This document shows, in pieces, positions 30,181-40,526 of a DNA stretch of 64,000 bases; the first letter of the stretch is position 1; each line of letters starts with the position of its first letter. The stretch lies in assembly GCF_010093595.1 (NCBI RefSeq), contig NW_022985437.1, positions 1,203,380 to 1,267,379 of the forward strand, given 5' to 3'. The position numbers and the translations under genes were made by a program. This DNA is from Mytilinidion resinicola (taxonomy: Eukaryota; Ascomycota; Dothideomycetes; Mytilinidiales; Mytilinidiaceae). The notes under the pieces were generated by a model that was not told where the DNA came from, ran no database searches, and saw only the letters and a list, made by a program, of their open reading frames with translations.

Positions 30181-32215
30181 ATGTGCACCAGGATGCGAAC
30201 TAGGCCGGGGCGGACGAGGGGCGGTCGAACCCTGGAGGAATCTCTTGTTGGAATCTCAAGCCGACCGTCAGAAACCACCAAAACTGCATCCGTCAGCCCT
30301 CCTCAGTCTCCCGGCGTAATACCTTTTCCATGCATGATAGGGCCTGCAACCATCGCGCACCATCCGCCGCCATCCGGCCTTCATATGGCGCATCTAAACC
30401 ACCCTGCTGCGCTTCACCGTCACACGCTCTCGACGTCTCCCGTGCGCAACCCTACGAATGTCGCTGAGAGACAGGATATCCCCCTACACCTTTTAGCCCT
30501 TATAATATCATTTGTACGTTTTGGATGCCTTCAGTGCCTAATCCCGAGCCCAACCACGCTCCCAGTCTTCCGAGTGGCTTGCTAATGGCCTATATATCAG
30601 ATTGACGATGTCGCTGATATTGCACGCCTTACGCGGACGTCGCGTCTGCTGTATTACATGACCCTACCCAGACTCTACGAACGTGTCACGCTCCGATCCT
30701 ATACCGAGATGCGATACGTCAATGGCAAGCCAGAGGGCTATGGGAGCGGGAGTCCCTTTTCCATGGGTCTCAACGCCCTCGTCTCCCGCAACTTTACGAA
30801 TTACGTCCAAAACTTCAGGGTGCTAGGAGAGTGGAAGGAGTCCGACATTGAAGACTTCTCGAAAGGGCGGGTGCCGGATAACAGCATGATGCTGAATATT
30901 GCCTTGCGGGCTGCCATTGATAAGATGCAAAATATACAGTCATTCGGGTACGTCTACCAAGACTTCCACGTGCAATTCCAAAGTTGCGACTAACATGCCA
31001 AGGTGGGAACTAAATACGAAGCCTATGCAAACCGTCTACCAGAGTCTGAACTCGCGCTCGACTCTCACCTCCTTCACATTACGCTCGCCCAGCAGGCGCA
31101 TACCTCGACCTACAGTGCTGATACCCCCGATACCGAACCTTAAGATCCTAAAAGTCTACGACATCGACCCCTTATGCTATCCAGACGACATTTCTATGCT
31201 CCTCGTCTCTTCGAAAAAGCTCCAAGACCTAACACTACACTGGAGTCCTCGAATGCGCGACATGGGCGAGGAATCCGTCAATATGCTGACGTACTTCGGC
31301 CGCTGCATGACCAACAAACACACAATGAAACTCAAGCGGTTATCCCTCTACAACATGTACACGCGCAATGGTGGCGATTTCGACGATTGTATCAGCCACG
31401 AAAGCCTAGAGGAAGTCACGTTTCTCAACTGCATGGGCTCCGGCGACCCTATGACAGTGTTCCTCGACGACACCTGGCGCATAAACCGACCAGACAAGGT
31501 CCCGGTCAACCTCAAGACGATGCGGGGAGACTTGGTAGACGAAGCGCATACATTATTCATGGCCCGCTTCGAGGGGCTGGAACGAATCTACCACGTCAGC
31601 CAAAAACGCAGCGCGCGCTCTAAATCTAACAGCGTGGCCACCACCCCAGCAACACCATCGCCGTCTTCTGCGTCTCCAGCGAGCACCCCGCTCAACCACG
31701 ACACGGTCCACCTGGCCTCAGACTACCTAGCAGCCATCCAGACGCACCACGGCAGGACGATACGCCACCTCCTCCTCTCAGACCGCTGGGCGCTGAGCGC
31801 CGACGTCATCTCGCAGCTGGCGCGCAGCTGCCCGAACCTCGAGCAACTCGGCATCGCCATCCGCGAGCCCTCGCCGGAAGCCATGCGCCTCGTCGTCTCC
31901 TACGCGCCCAAGCTCTTCGCACTGCGCATGCTCGTCCGGCCCGGCTCCGAGCTCGCGGACAAGCTCGACTCCATGGATCCCGAGATGCACCAGCTGGCCA
32001 TGGGGACCGAGATGTGGCGGCCCGAGTACGCCAACCTGCGGTACGTCGGGTTCGGGGATCTGGTGTTCGAGCTCGGCGCAACGATCAGCATGGGCAAGAA
32101 GCGGGCGAAGCCGGATGGCGATGTCAGGTTTATGCGCGTCGTGAAGCTGGTGTCGCGGGATGTGGTGAGGCATATTGAGATTTGGGAGCGGGATTCTTTT
32201 GAAATGTTAGCTTAG
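30181..32215 (+). CDS. F-box-like / leucine-rich protein
   Basis: Three exons: 30181-30513, 30601-30947, 31003-32215; 630 aa. After a ~95-residue disordered N-terminus, the segment ERQDIPLHLLALIISF, continued across intron 1 by IDDVADIARLTRTSRLLYY, fits an F-box, which would bind Skp1 in an SCF ubiquitin ligase. The rest is an irregular leucine-rich solenoid (LTSFTLRSP, NLKILKVYDID, KLQDLTLHWSP, LKRLSLYNMY, SLEEVTFLNC, NLEQLGIAIREPS), interrupted by a Ser/Thr/Pro linker at ~residue 400. The substrate is unknown. Several downstream ATGs exist; 30181 is the first after an in-frame GTG and is uncertain, but the conserved part is unaffected. Confidence 0.78.
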
Positions 32216-32562
32216 CGTGGATGAAATGCGTTTTATGTGGCGGTTATTTTGTGAGGCGTACTGTGGGGGGGTTGGGATATAGAGGGTGCGCATGGTTATG
32301 GCATGGATATGCTGGTGTACTTGTACGCTCGGGTCGGTAAGGGATCCTGGGGGGTGCTTCGGCATTTTCGGAGATTGGGTAGTATACGACCAAATGTCTT
32401 CTGATAAAGGCAGTGGAGCTTTGCTGGTTCATAAGGGTTTTTGATGTCACGTGAGTACTTGAGTGAAATTTCTCTTCGGCCTTATTAAACTTTTCACTTC
32501 CAACTCATTAAAAACGCACAGGTGCACATGCTGTTTAGGACTTCAAAATATCTGAATATATC
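32216..32562. other. Convergent intergenic region
   Basis: Lies between the 3' ends of the F-box-like gene and ELP2; nothing seen. Confidence 0.4.
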
Positions 32563-35097
32563 CTATGGTTGACTGCCTATCTTCACTCGCAGGATACGCA
32601 CAGAGCTGTCCTCACTAGCTATAGCTAGCTCCTGTGTCTCCTCATGACCTGCCCCTTGGTAGGCCGGCCTCCACGCAAGCTGATTTACTTGCTTCGCGGG
32701 AGCAAACTTATTTCCGACAATGGAGACTTTAATCTTCGTAGGGTCCTCCACGGAGATGACGCAGATAGCGACTGTCCCGCTCTCATCGCCATACGCGAGA
32801 ACGAGACGACCGGGGAGTATAGTATGCAGGAATGCCACAGCAGTCACTGCCGCGGTAGCCGAGATCGAGGTGCAGAGCTCGATCTCAGCGCCGGAGAGTC
32901 GCCAAAGCTTGACCAACTTGTCTCTTCCAGCGGTAGCGAACATTCGGCACGAGGTGTTCGGCGCCCAAGATCCGTCGAGGATCATCCGGGAGTGGCCTTT
33001 TGGGTTTGAATGTGCGAGCTTATACTCGGTCGCGGAAGCTCCTGTGCGTGCGAATACAGCCCATTGTCTATCTCTCCCGACGCTCAGCAAGTATTGATCG
33101 TCTTCAGCGAACTCTAAGGCCGTGACGGTTAGCGAATGAGCTGCTAGAGGTGGCTTGATCTCCAGCCACTCTTTGGTGTCGTAGAGGCGGATGACAGCGT
33201 GTTCTAAAGAGCTAGCGCGACATGCTGTCGCGATCACAGAGCCGTCATGACTGCTGGCAACCGCAGATATCTCGTATCCGTGACCGTACAGCTTCTCTGA
33301 CTCTGGCCAGAGAAGATGTCTTGCGAGGTGGTCTTCGAAGGGTGGGTGGTCTAGATCCAGAGTAGATTTGCGTACAATAGAGGCTGGGTCGACGGCCTCT
33401 CGTTCATCGTCTTCTTCTGCGACGGGTTCTTCGTCCTCGACGGCCTGAATGGCTTTGTTGGAAAGACCGAGAACGGGGATGTTTGCGGCATCTGGTAGGG
33501 TTTGGTTCGTGTCGGATCCTATATCGCAGAGCCGGTTGAGGAGATTCGCGACGCCTCGCGGCTTGTCGAAGACACGAAGAAGTTTCTCATCGGCACCAGA
33601 TATGAACTGAGTAGCGGAGATTGAGTCGATGCAGTTTAGATCATACCCGTGGATCTGAGGCCTAGAGAATTCGTGCCATGAGCGCTTACTTCCGCGTTTC
33701 CATTCTGCGAAGAGTCTGGTTGTTTGATCGGAGCCTGTGGAGAGCAAATACGACCCGTCTTTAGCCCAGCAGATTCCTTTGACTGCTTCGACGTGACCGC
33801 TAATTGCTACTCGCTGTAGCCATCGATCTTCTGATTCGGTATAGTGCCACATTCTCCAGCTACCAGTTCGACCCAATGACACTACTAGATCGCCATCGGG
33901 TGACCAGAGTCCAATCCAAAAGCCTCCAGCACTACCGGTTGCGGTTGTAGACCCTTTCTGAGAGCTGATTTCGCCTAGTCTAGTTACGCACACCCACACA
34001 CCAGATGCTGGATCAGATTCCCAGATGGCCAGCGAATTATCCTCAGAAGTGGTCAGTAGTTGAAGTTTCCCACACTGACGACGCCACAAAGCTGTGTAAA
34101 TCCAATCTTCATGTCCAAGGAGAAGCGCTTCGAAGGTGACTGAGTATCGAGAATCTTTCGACTCAATTCGATGAGCTTTATTTGACAGCGACTTCCCCAT
34201 TATTCTGAGTGATGGGTCGCTTGCTGCATTGCTAACGGCCGGAAGCTCGTCACCTTGATGCACGCGCCATAGACGTATGTATTTGTCTTGACTGGCTGAA
34301 GCGAGAAGAAGATCGCTGCTGTCTTCTTCGCTCTCTCGTGTGAACTCTAGAGATCTAACCCACCCTTCGTGGCCAGTGAGAGTTGCTGCCAAGTCGAATT
34401 GGTTTTCTCTAGAGACGAATATTTGTATTGTGCTTCTTGTACCAGCAGCTGCAAGGATAAGGGATGATTCATTGAGCTTAGCAAGAGCTAAACTTAAAGG
34501 GAAGTACTTTGGGAGTAAAGTTATGGATTGGAGGAGTTCAACATCAGTCTTGGCATCTTCGGCGTTTTGGATGAGCTTCCACACCTTAACTGTACCATCA
34601 GAAGCCCCAGACACAAAGATGTCTGATCCAGGACATACTGCGACACGAGTAAGGGCGCTTTGATGATCCGTGACGGTCTTCATCAGCTCAAAATCCAGAT
34701 TAGGCTGGGTACGAAGCCATACTCGTATCGTTTTATCAGCAGATCCGCTGATGAGCAGCGTTCGCTCGGAAGATCTAGTGGGGAAGAACTTGACGACAGT
34801 TACTTGCTTCTCATGGCCGCCCAGCAGACGGGTGACTCCACGAAGATTTTCATCCTTACATAGTCAGTATGATACGGTTGGGAGAGTACAAAGGACCATC
34901 CTACGGCACTTTCGTTTGATTGCTAAACACTGATTTTGAATATAGGAAAGCTATTTAGTACGTACCTCAGGATTCCACAATGCGATATTGTGGTCTGCAC
35001 CAAATGCAAGTAATTGCGAGCCTTCCCGGTCCCAGTCTGCGGCGGAAGGGTGCCGATTGCCTCCTGTAGATACAAAGTCTGCTGATATATAGTCCAT
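32563..35097 (-). CDS. ELP2: Elongator complex subunit 2 (WD40)
   Basis: Two exons, 35097-34966 and 34854-32563, around a 111-bp intron; 807 aa. ELP2 is the double WD40-propeller subunit of Elongator, needed for mcm5/ncm5 side-chain formation at wobble U34 of tRNAs; it scaffolds Elp1/Elp3 in the cytoplasm. Exon 1 (44 aa) has the family start with ADWDREGSQLLAFGADHNIALWNP. Exon 2 continues with LLGGHEKQVTVVKFFP and many WD repeats (GHEGWVRSLEF, LGHEDWIYTALW, SGHVEAVKGICWAKDGSYLL, HGYEISAVASSHDGSVIATA, LSVGRDRQWAVF, HSRMILDGSWAP). Length agrees with yeast Elp2 (788 aa). It starts ~0.2 kb from URM1 on the opposite strand. Assignment is firm. Confidence 0.95.
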
Positions 35098-35307
35098 GTG
35101 GACGAGTCTGGAACTTGTAGACTTTGTTATCTTACCTGGTTTTGAAGATGGAAAACTTGGGTCTCATTTCAGAGCTTGAGCCATTACGCTAGTGATTAAT
35201 CTGGACTAGCGTGGTTCTCTCTGCCTCAACCTTCATCCCCGGCCGAGTCCATGAGTCCTTCAAGCCAACATCAAACCATCAACATCACAACACCTTCTCT
35301 CGATACA
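35098..35307. promoter_or_regulatory. Shared divergent promoter region ELP2/URM1
   Basis: 210 bp separate the ELP2 ATG (minus) from the preferred URM1 ATG (154 bp if the upstream ATG at 35251 is used). No TATA box is evident. The region must hold both promoters, so the two genes probably share control elements. Confidence 0.6.
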
Positions 35308-35743
35308 ATGTCGGCAGCCAGCACTGAAGACGTTGTTCCCATCACCGTGGAGTTCAGGTACGTTCACCCACCTTTGACTAAATTAGCAGTCCCTCGTTCT
35401 AATGCTTTCCAGTGGTGGACTAGAAATGCTCTTTTCAAATGAACGAAAGCACAAGCTTTCAATAGCAGCAAAGGATGAATCTGGGCTGAATTCAAACGTT
35501 GCTTTCCTTGTTCGGTATCTGTGCGACAACCTTATGAAAGACCCGAGAAAAGATCTTTTCGTACTTGACGGTACCGTGTGCGTTGTACCCGAGCACGTTT
35601 TGAGTCCAGCACTAACTATACAAAGACGGCCGGGCATCCTAGTCCTCATTAATGATGCCGATTGGGAGCTTGAGGGCGAAGACAAGTACGAAATTCAGAA
35701 AGGCGATAACATCCTATTCGTGTCGACGCTTCATGGTGGTTGA
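35308..35743 (+). CDS. URM1: Ubiquitin-related modifier 1
   Basis: Three exons: 35308-35357, 35413-35577, 35626-35743 (introns 55 and 48 bp); 110 aa. An in-frame ATG at 35251 would give 129 aa. Urm1 is a beta-grasp protein whose C-terminal Gly-Gly is thiocarboxylated by Uba4; it donates sulfur for 2-thiolation of wobble U34 and can be conjugated to lysines. Hallmarks: [16 protein letters not shown] spanning intron 1, [21 protein letters not shown] spanning intron 2, and the terminus FVSTLHGG. Both introns use GTGCGT/GTACGT-type donors, and the second has ACTAAC before its acceptor. Assignment is firm; only the start is uncertain. Confidence 0.95.
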
Positions 35744-36231
35744 ACTCGTGGAATGCTGGCCACAAGCCAGAGCCGTGATCTCCTTCTCAGATTGAAGTTC
35801 AAAATCCCAGCTTGAATCTGTTTCGAAGTGTTCTAAGCAGGATCTCCACGGCTCCGGTCAGATTCACCGGTATCAAACGTATTCACTAGAACACTACGGA
35901 CTAGGGCTTTTAGACACGTCCTTATTTAACCGGCTTGGCTTATTACTTCTACAACGACACTCCTATCTACCACAACGAGCGGCTTGTGATGACAGAAAGT
36001 GTAAGATTGACCTCGGGGATAGGATAACGCCAAGTCGGCCGATCATGCGAATCCGGCTCTGCTGCCTGAGACTTCAATCCCCATAAAAGGCAACGCCCGC
36101 CCCATGTCAAGTGCTGAATCCAATCACACCCCCAGCAACCACAAAAAATAGTCCTGGAAGCTTGTACAACCTCTACAATGGTACTTCGAAAAGGCACCAG
36201 ACCAGCAAAGGTCCCAGAGTGACCAGTGGAC
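35744..36231. other. Intergenic region
   Basis: No gene seen. A short Met-initiated frame at 36178 reaches a stop after 14 codons. Confidence 0.35.
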
Positions 36232-36423
36232 ATGAAGGTCACCAAGCCTAAGAAAAGAACTTATAGGACTTCTCGAATCTGGCGAATCAAGTACCAGCCT
36301 CCTACGCTGTCTCCGCTAGAAACGCGACCCGCCGAGATACTGCAAAAGGTTGCCGTGCTTAGCGATAACCACTCCTACCAGAAGCTAGCAGTCTCATCGG
36401 TTCTAAACTCTCCTGCGAGGTGA
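36232..36423 (+). other. Possible first exon with F-box-like motif
   Basis: A 63-codon frame from ATG 36232 contains ETRPAEILQKVAVLSDNHSYQKLAVSSVL, which resembles an F-box. It ends at TGA, with a GTGAGA donor at 36420. No acceptor I tried joins it in frame to the long frame that begins at 36479, so either the locus is broken by an indel or these are two separate things. Confidence 0.35.
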
Positions 36424-36478
36424 GATTCGCATCTCGTAATGTATGGAGCGGCATCTCACAGCCCCTTAGCACATATAT

Positions 36479-37453
36479 ATGCATTTTTGTTTCCGAGGAT
36501 TTTTCTGCTACGACGACGAAGCTCCCGACGAGCTCTACCAAGAATGGCTGTTTTCACGGCGCTGGATGACGTGGAGTCTTTTTCAGAAATACGTCACCAG
36601 AGCATATGAAAAGTACCACAAGCAGTGGTACGACAGTGACACAATATATTACTATTCAGTATTTCGTATATCTCTTGGGAGGTGCGAAATCAGAAGGAGA
36701 TGGAAACAGTTTGGGCAACCCGATGTGCATCCACCGAAGTTCAGTCCGTCAGACGAGGACACCGACACCGTTCTTCCCTACCTCAGCGCTATTCAGTGCC
36801 ACATTTCACCAAAACTTCTGCATGGACCATTTACTCCTGACAAGCTTGCCTTTCTTCGCTTCCTGACAGCCAATCCCATTATGGTGCAACATACGATCAA
36901 GATAAAAAGACACTTACGTTCGGGATGGTACCCTCCCTGGTCGACATGGCATGAGGCACTCATGCTCGGTAACTACGAATTATTGTCTCTGTTACTCTCT
37001 GATCATCTGATATGGGCTGTTCGACCTACTGGAAAATACTCAATAAAAGCAGTTGAGGAATACAATTCCTCGAGACCCATTCTCAAACTGCTGATTGAGA
37101 AGATAGTGAAGAGGTCTGACTACGACTTCAGTGATCTCGCGTTAGCGGACTGCGTAGGACGGGCATCAGACAGAGACAGGTCAGATCGGTGTTGGCTTTT
37201 CGAGTGGATTCAGAGAGCACGAGATTGGCAAAATGAGTCTGATTTCGCTCATCCGAGAGAACGAACGACGCCTGGACAGATCATAGAAATCAAGTATCTG
37301 GACAGTTTCACACTTGACAACGCTCATCAGAACGATCCTAAATCGAAGAAGGAGCAACTTGAAAGCGAAGTAAATCGTGAGGGCCTATTCAATGTTAATG
37401 AATTCTTCTTCTGGCGGAGAAACAAGGAGGAGTTAGAGCGCTATCGGGTTTGA
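36479..37453 (+). CDS. Hypothetical protein (possibly 3' exon of an F-box-like gene)
   Basis: A 324-codon frame from ATG 36479. The protein is rich in aromatic and charged residues (EYHKQWYDSDTIYYYSVFR-like and FFFWRRNKEELERYRV), with no signal peptide, TM segment or known domain. The mid-part (EALMLGNYELLSLLLSDH, RPILKLLIEKIV) has the spacing of degenerate ankyrin-like helices. Sequence quality looks coding (no stop across ~1 kb, biased composition), but the true 5' end is unresolved. Confidence 0.5.
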   Translation: MHFCFRGFFCYDDEAPDELYQEWLFSRRWMTWSLFQKYVTRAYEKYHKQWYDSDTIYYYSVFRISLGRCEIRRRWKQFGQPDVHPPKFSPSDEDTDTVLPYLSAIQCHISPKLLHGPFTPDKLAFLRFLTANPIMVQHTIKIKRHLRSGWYPPWSTWHEALMLGNYELLSLLLSDHLIWAVRPTGKYSIKAVEEYNSSRPILKLLIEKIVKRSDYDFSDLALADCVGRASDRDRSDRCWLFEWIQRARDWQNESDFAHPRERTTPGQIIEIKYLDSFTLDNAHQNDPKSKKEQLESEVNREGLFNVNEFFFWRRNKEELERYRV

Positions 37454-37932
37454 GGGAATAGCAAGAGGATACTACGAGTTCAAGGGACTGTATAAACGTC
37501 GATTTTCGCTCTTACTGCGACTATTGCGTGCAATACTCTGATCTACCTGCTCTTCACCTAGTACATTGAAATCAGAGGGTTTTCGTTAGACACCACGCTC
37601 ACTACGAGTGACATCGCACCTGAGCCACGTGGGGTAATATACGAAGTAAGCGGAATGCAGCCAAGACGCCAATTTTCAGCCTTACCCATACCTGATCCCG
37701 AAGGCAACCGTGAGATTTCTATGAATTGCAGCTCTTACGCAAACACTCACTGGGTATCAGCATGTATGCAAACAAACTCGCAATGGTTTCAGACTTCGAA
37801 AGCCATCTAGCTCGGCGACGTTCTCTTCGCTTTCATACGAGCACAACCGTTGTTTAGATGTAAGGAGTAGCTCCACTCAGACGTCCAAGCTGACTTCAAC
37901 CAAAGTATGCATAGTAATGGGGCTTCAAATCA
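37454..37932. other. Intergenic region
   Basis: Nothing recognised; promoter side of the first HET gene. Confidence 0.35.
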
Positions 37933-40162
37933 ATGGCTAGTCTAGTCTCCCAACCCAGGGCAGCCTCTCAGAGGCATGATTCTGCGCACTGGACCGATCT
38001 TTCCGACAATCAGAGTCCTATTGAGGAGTCAGCTGTTTTGGATACGAGTGATCTTTCTGCACCACAATTTCTCGCGTCATCTGTAAGCCTTGCAGATGAT
38101 GCTTCGAACTCCTCTCTGGTCCTCACAGAAGACCGTTTGTGTCGAACTTGTGAGACACTGGACTTCCATGCGTTATTCTTTACGGACATCCGTAGATATC
38201 AAGATGAGGATATCAAATGGGAATCGGAGTCGGTCGTGCACAACAGCAGCTGCCCATTCTGCCGCTTCTTGTTCCATGCCACCGCACTACAGTCTCTCAG
38301 GAAACACTCGAAATATCACCTCACTGGAATTTCACAGCCATATGCGTCCTATCAACTAGAGGACTGGTCTAGCAGGTGCGGTCGTCGATTGCTCATTAAC
38401 AGAGCCTTGGAAAGCCAAACCGCCATTAGCATTCTTCCATTAACGACTGTTAGCTCTTCCTCACTGTGGGAGAGTCCGAGAGATTACTATGGAGACCTCT
38501 TCCACGGACGAGACATCACATCTGGTTCCATTGATCTTGTGTTAATCTCGAAATGGCTACAGCGCTGCCACGAAACACATCCTCCACAGGTCTGTAACCC
38601 CAAGGCCCCGCTATCTTCAGCGCTACACAAGGTAGGGTTCCGTCTTATCAACGTCGACATGTCCTGTATAATAGAAGCAACCACCGAAGAGCATTTCCTG
38701 GCTTTGAGTTATGTCTGGGGATGTACTGGACAGATTAGGCTGACTGCTGAGAATGTGAATTCACTCATGCAACATGGTGCACTCGACAGAGTTGAGCTAC
38801 CAAAGACAATCTCTGACGCGATAGTCTTATGCCGTCTATTAAAAGAATCTTACCTCTGGGTAGATAGTCTTTGCATAATCGAAGACGAGGGAGACGAGAA
38901 GGAAAGCCAAATCATGCACATGGACTCGATATACCGACGAGCGCATTTGACCATCATCGCCGCAGCAGGACCTGATTGCAGTTCCGGCTTACCGGGGATA
39001 ACCAGGAAACGCACCATCACCCAATCCAAAATTCGGATTCAGGACCTTGACTTAATCACAGTTCAAGCATCGGTGTACGAGGAGCTGTATCGGTCTACCT
39101 GGAACTCGCGTGGATGGACCTTTCAAGAAAGCGTACTTTCCTGCCGCCGACTGATATTCCTACCCAACCAAGTCTTCTTCAGCTGCGGGGTCGGCGACTG
39201 GATTGAGGATACCTGTTTAGAGGTTTTCGGAGCCGTGAAGCCCGTTTTCTGGCGCCGACACGACTTCCCGCGGCTCGCTCTGGATGACTTAGAAGGGCGT
39301 ACGAAGGAGGACCTCTTCCGAAACGTGTACGTTCATCTCCTGAACTCGTATCTCCGCAGAGACCTCTCGAAAGCCGCGGATATATTGAACGCATTCTCCG
39401 GGATCACGACAGCTCTACGGCCATACCTAGGCCCCTTCATCTACGGTGTTCCTAGAGAGCTGTTTTCGGTCAGTCTCACCTGGTCTGAGGACGATATTCC
39501 GGAGCGTCGACAAGGTTTTCCGTCCTGGTCCTGGGCCGGCTGGGTCCACTCCTCGACTACTAAAGTGATGTTCCCAGCTCCGGTGAACGTCGATCCGATT
39601 CTGACGGCGTGGTTTCTCTCGCGCACCGGCAAGGTCATCCGCATAAGATATGAGGCTTTAGCGCCTATGTCGCACCCTCTCTTGCGAGCACACTTCGGTC
39701 AACCACGGCGTCCGGTGGAGGAAGGGCTGGAAGTCCTTCTCCGTACCTGGCGAACACCGCCGCATGTGTTAGCGTTCTACACCAGCTCCGCCAAATTTGT
39801 CGTCTTGCCATCGGAGAAGCGGTTCAAAGGTTCGGCATATTATTCTAAGCTAATCCCAAGCAGTAAGGTCCTCGATTACGAAGGTATGAATGTCGTGCAC
39901 ACCATGCCGCGAAGAGGACATACTAACGCATGCAGATTACATCCTCGTGAACTTGGGCTTGCCGGAGGACTGGCTGCTGCGGCGCCCATCGTCGCAAGAG
40001 TTCATTGCGGTAGCTGAACAGCGCTCATCGCGGAAGCTTTTCGTTGTATTGGTTGAGTGGATCGAAGGCATTGCGTACCGGGTCAACATGGCACAGATCC
40101 TGGTCCCGGTGGCCTTTTGGCTACGTGCTAGGCCGCAGCGGAAGGCTGTGCTGCTTGGCTAA
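37933..40162 (+). CDS. HET-domain (heterokaryon incompatibility) protein
   Basis: Two exons, 37933-39883 and 39936-40162, with a 52-bp intron; 725 aa. The HET domain (about residues 250-400) has its three blocks intact: FLALSYVWG, YLWVDSLCIIEDE and the RAHLTIIAAAG segment. An N-terminal Cys-rich region (CRTCETLDFHALF, CPFCRFLF) is typical of this class. After the domain come RSTWNSRGWTFQES and FPSWSWAGW, also characteristic. HET proteins trigger regulated cell death after fusion of genetically different hyphae, or in related non-self responses. There is no NACHT or WD40 module. A second HET gene lies convergent 0.36 kb downstream. Confidence 0.92.
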
Positions 40163-40526
40163 CGGATGCGAAGCTCTTCTTTCATCCATAATTTTTGTAA
40201 TAGCTAATGTCTTTCAGCCTCACTCGGTTGGCGAGGATTAACATCCTTTCACGGACTGCGGTCGTGGTCGCCGAGCTGACTAGGTGAACACACCCCTCGA
40301 TTCCCATCTTTTGAGTGGATATACAAGGATTTCATTTCTTGTCTATTTGGACCTGGTGGACATGCCTGCTGCGATACTGCGGTAATCTTTTGTCAACATT
40401 AGCGACTATTCTATGCTTGTCTGGATATATGTTGAGGTGATCTGAAAGCTATAGCTTTCGTATGCGTGAGTGCAGGATCACATGGCGCTAGAGAGGAAAT
40501 TGCAGGAGTACGCGGCTTTTCTATCT
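40163..40526. other. Intergenic region between convergent HET genes
   Basis: AT-rich 3' flanks; nothing else seen. Confidence 0.35.
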
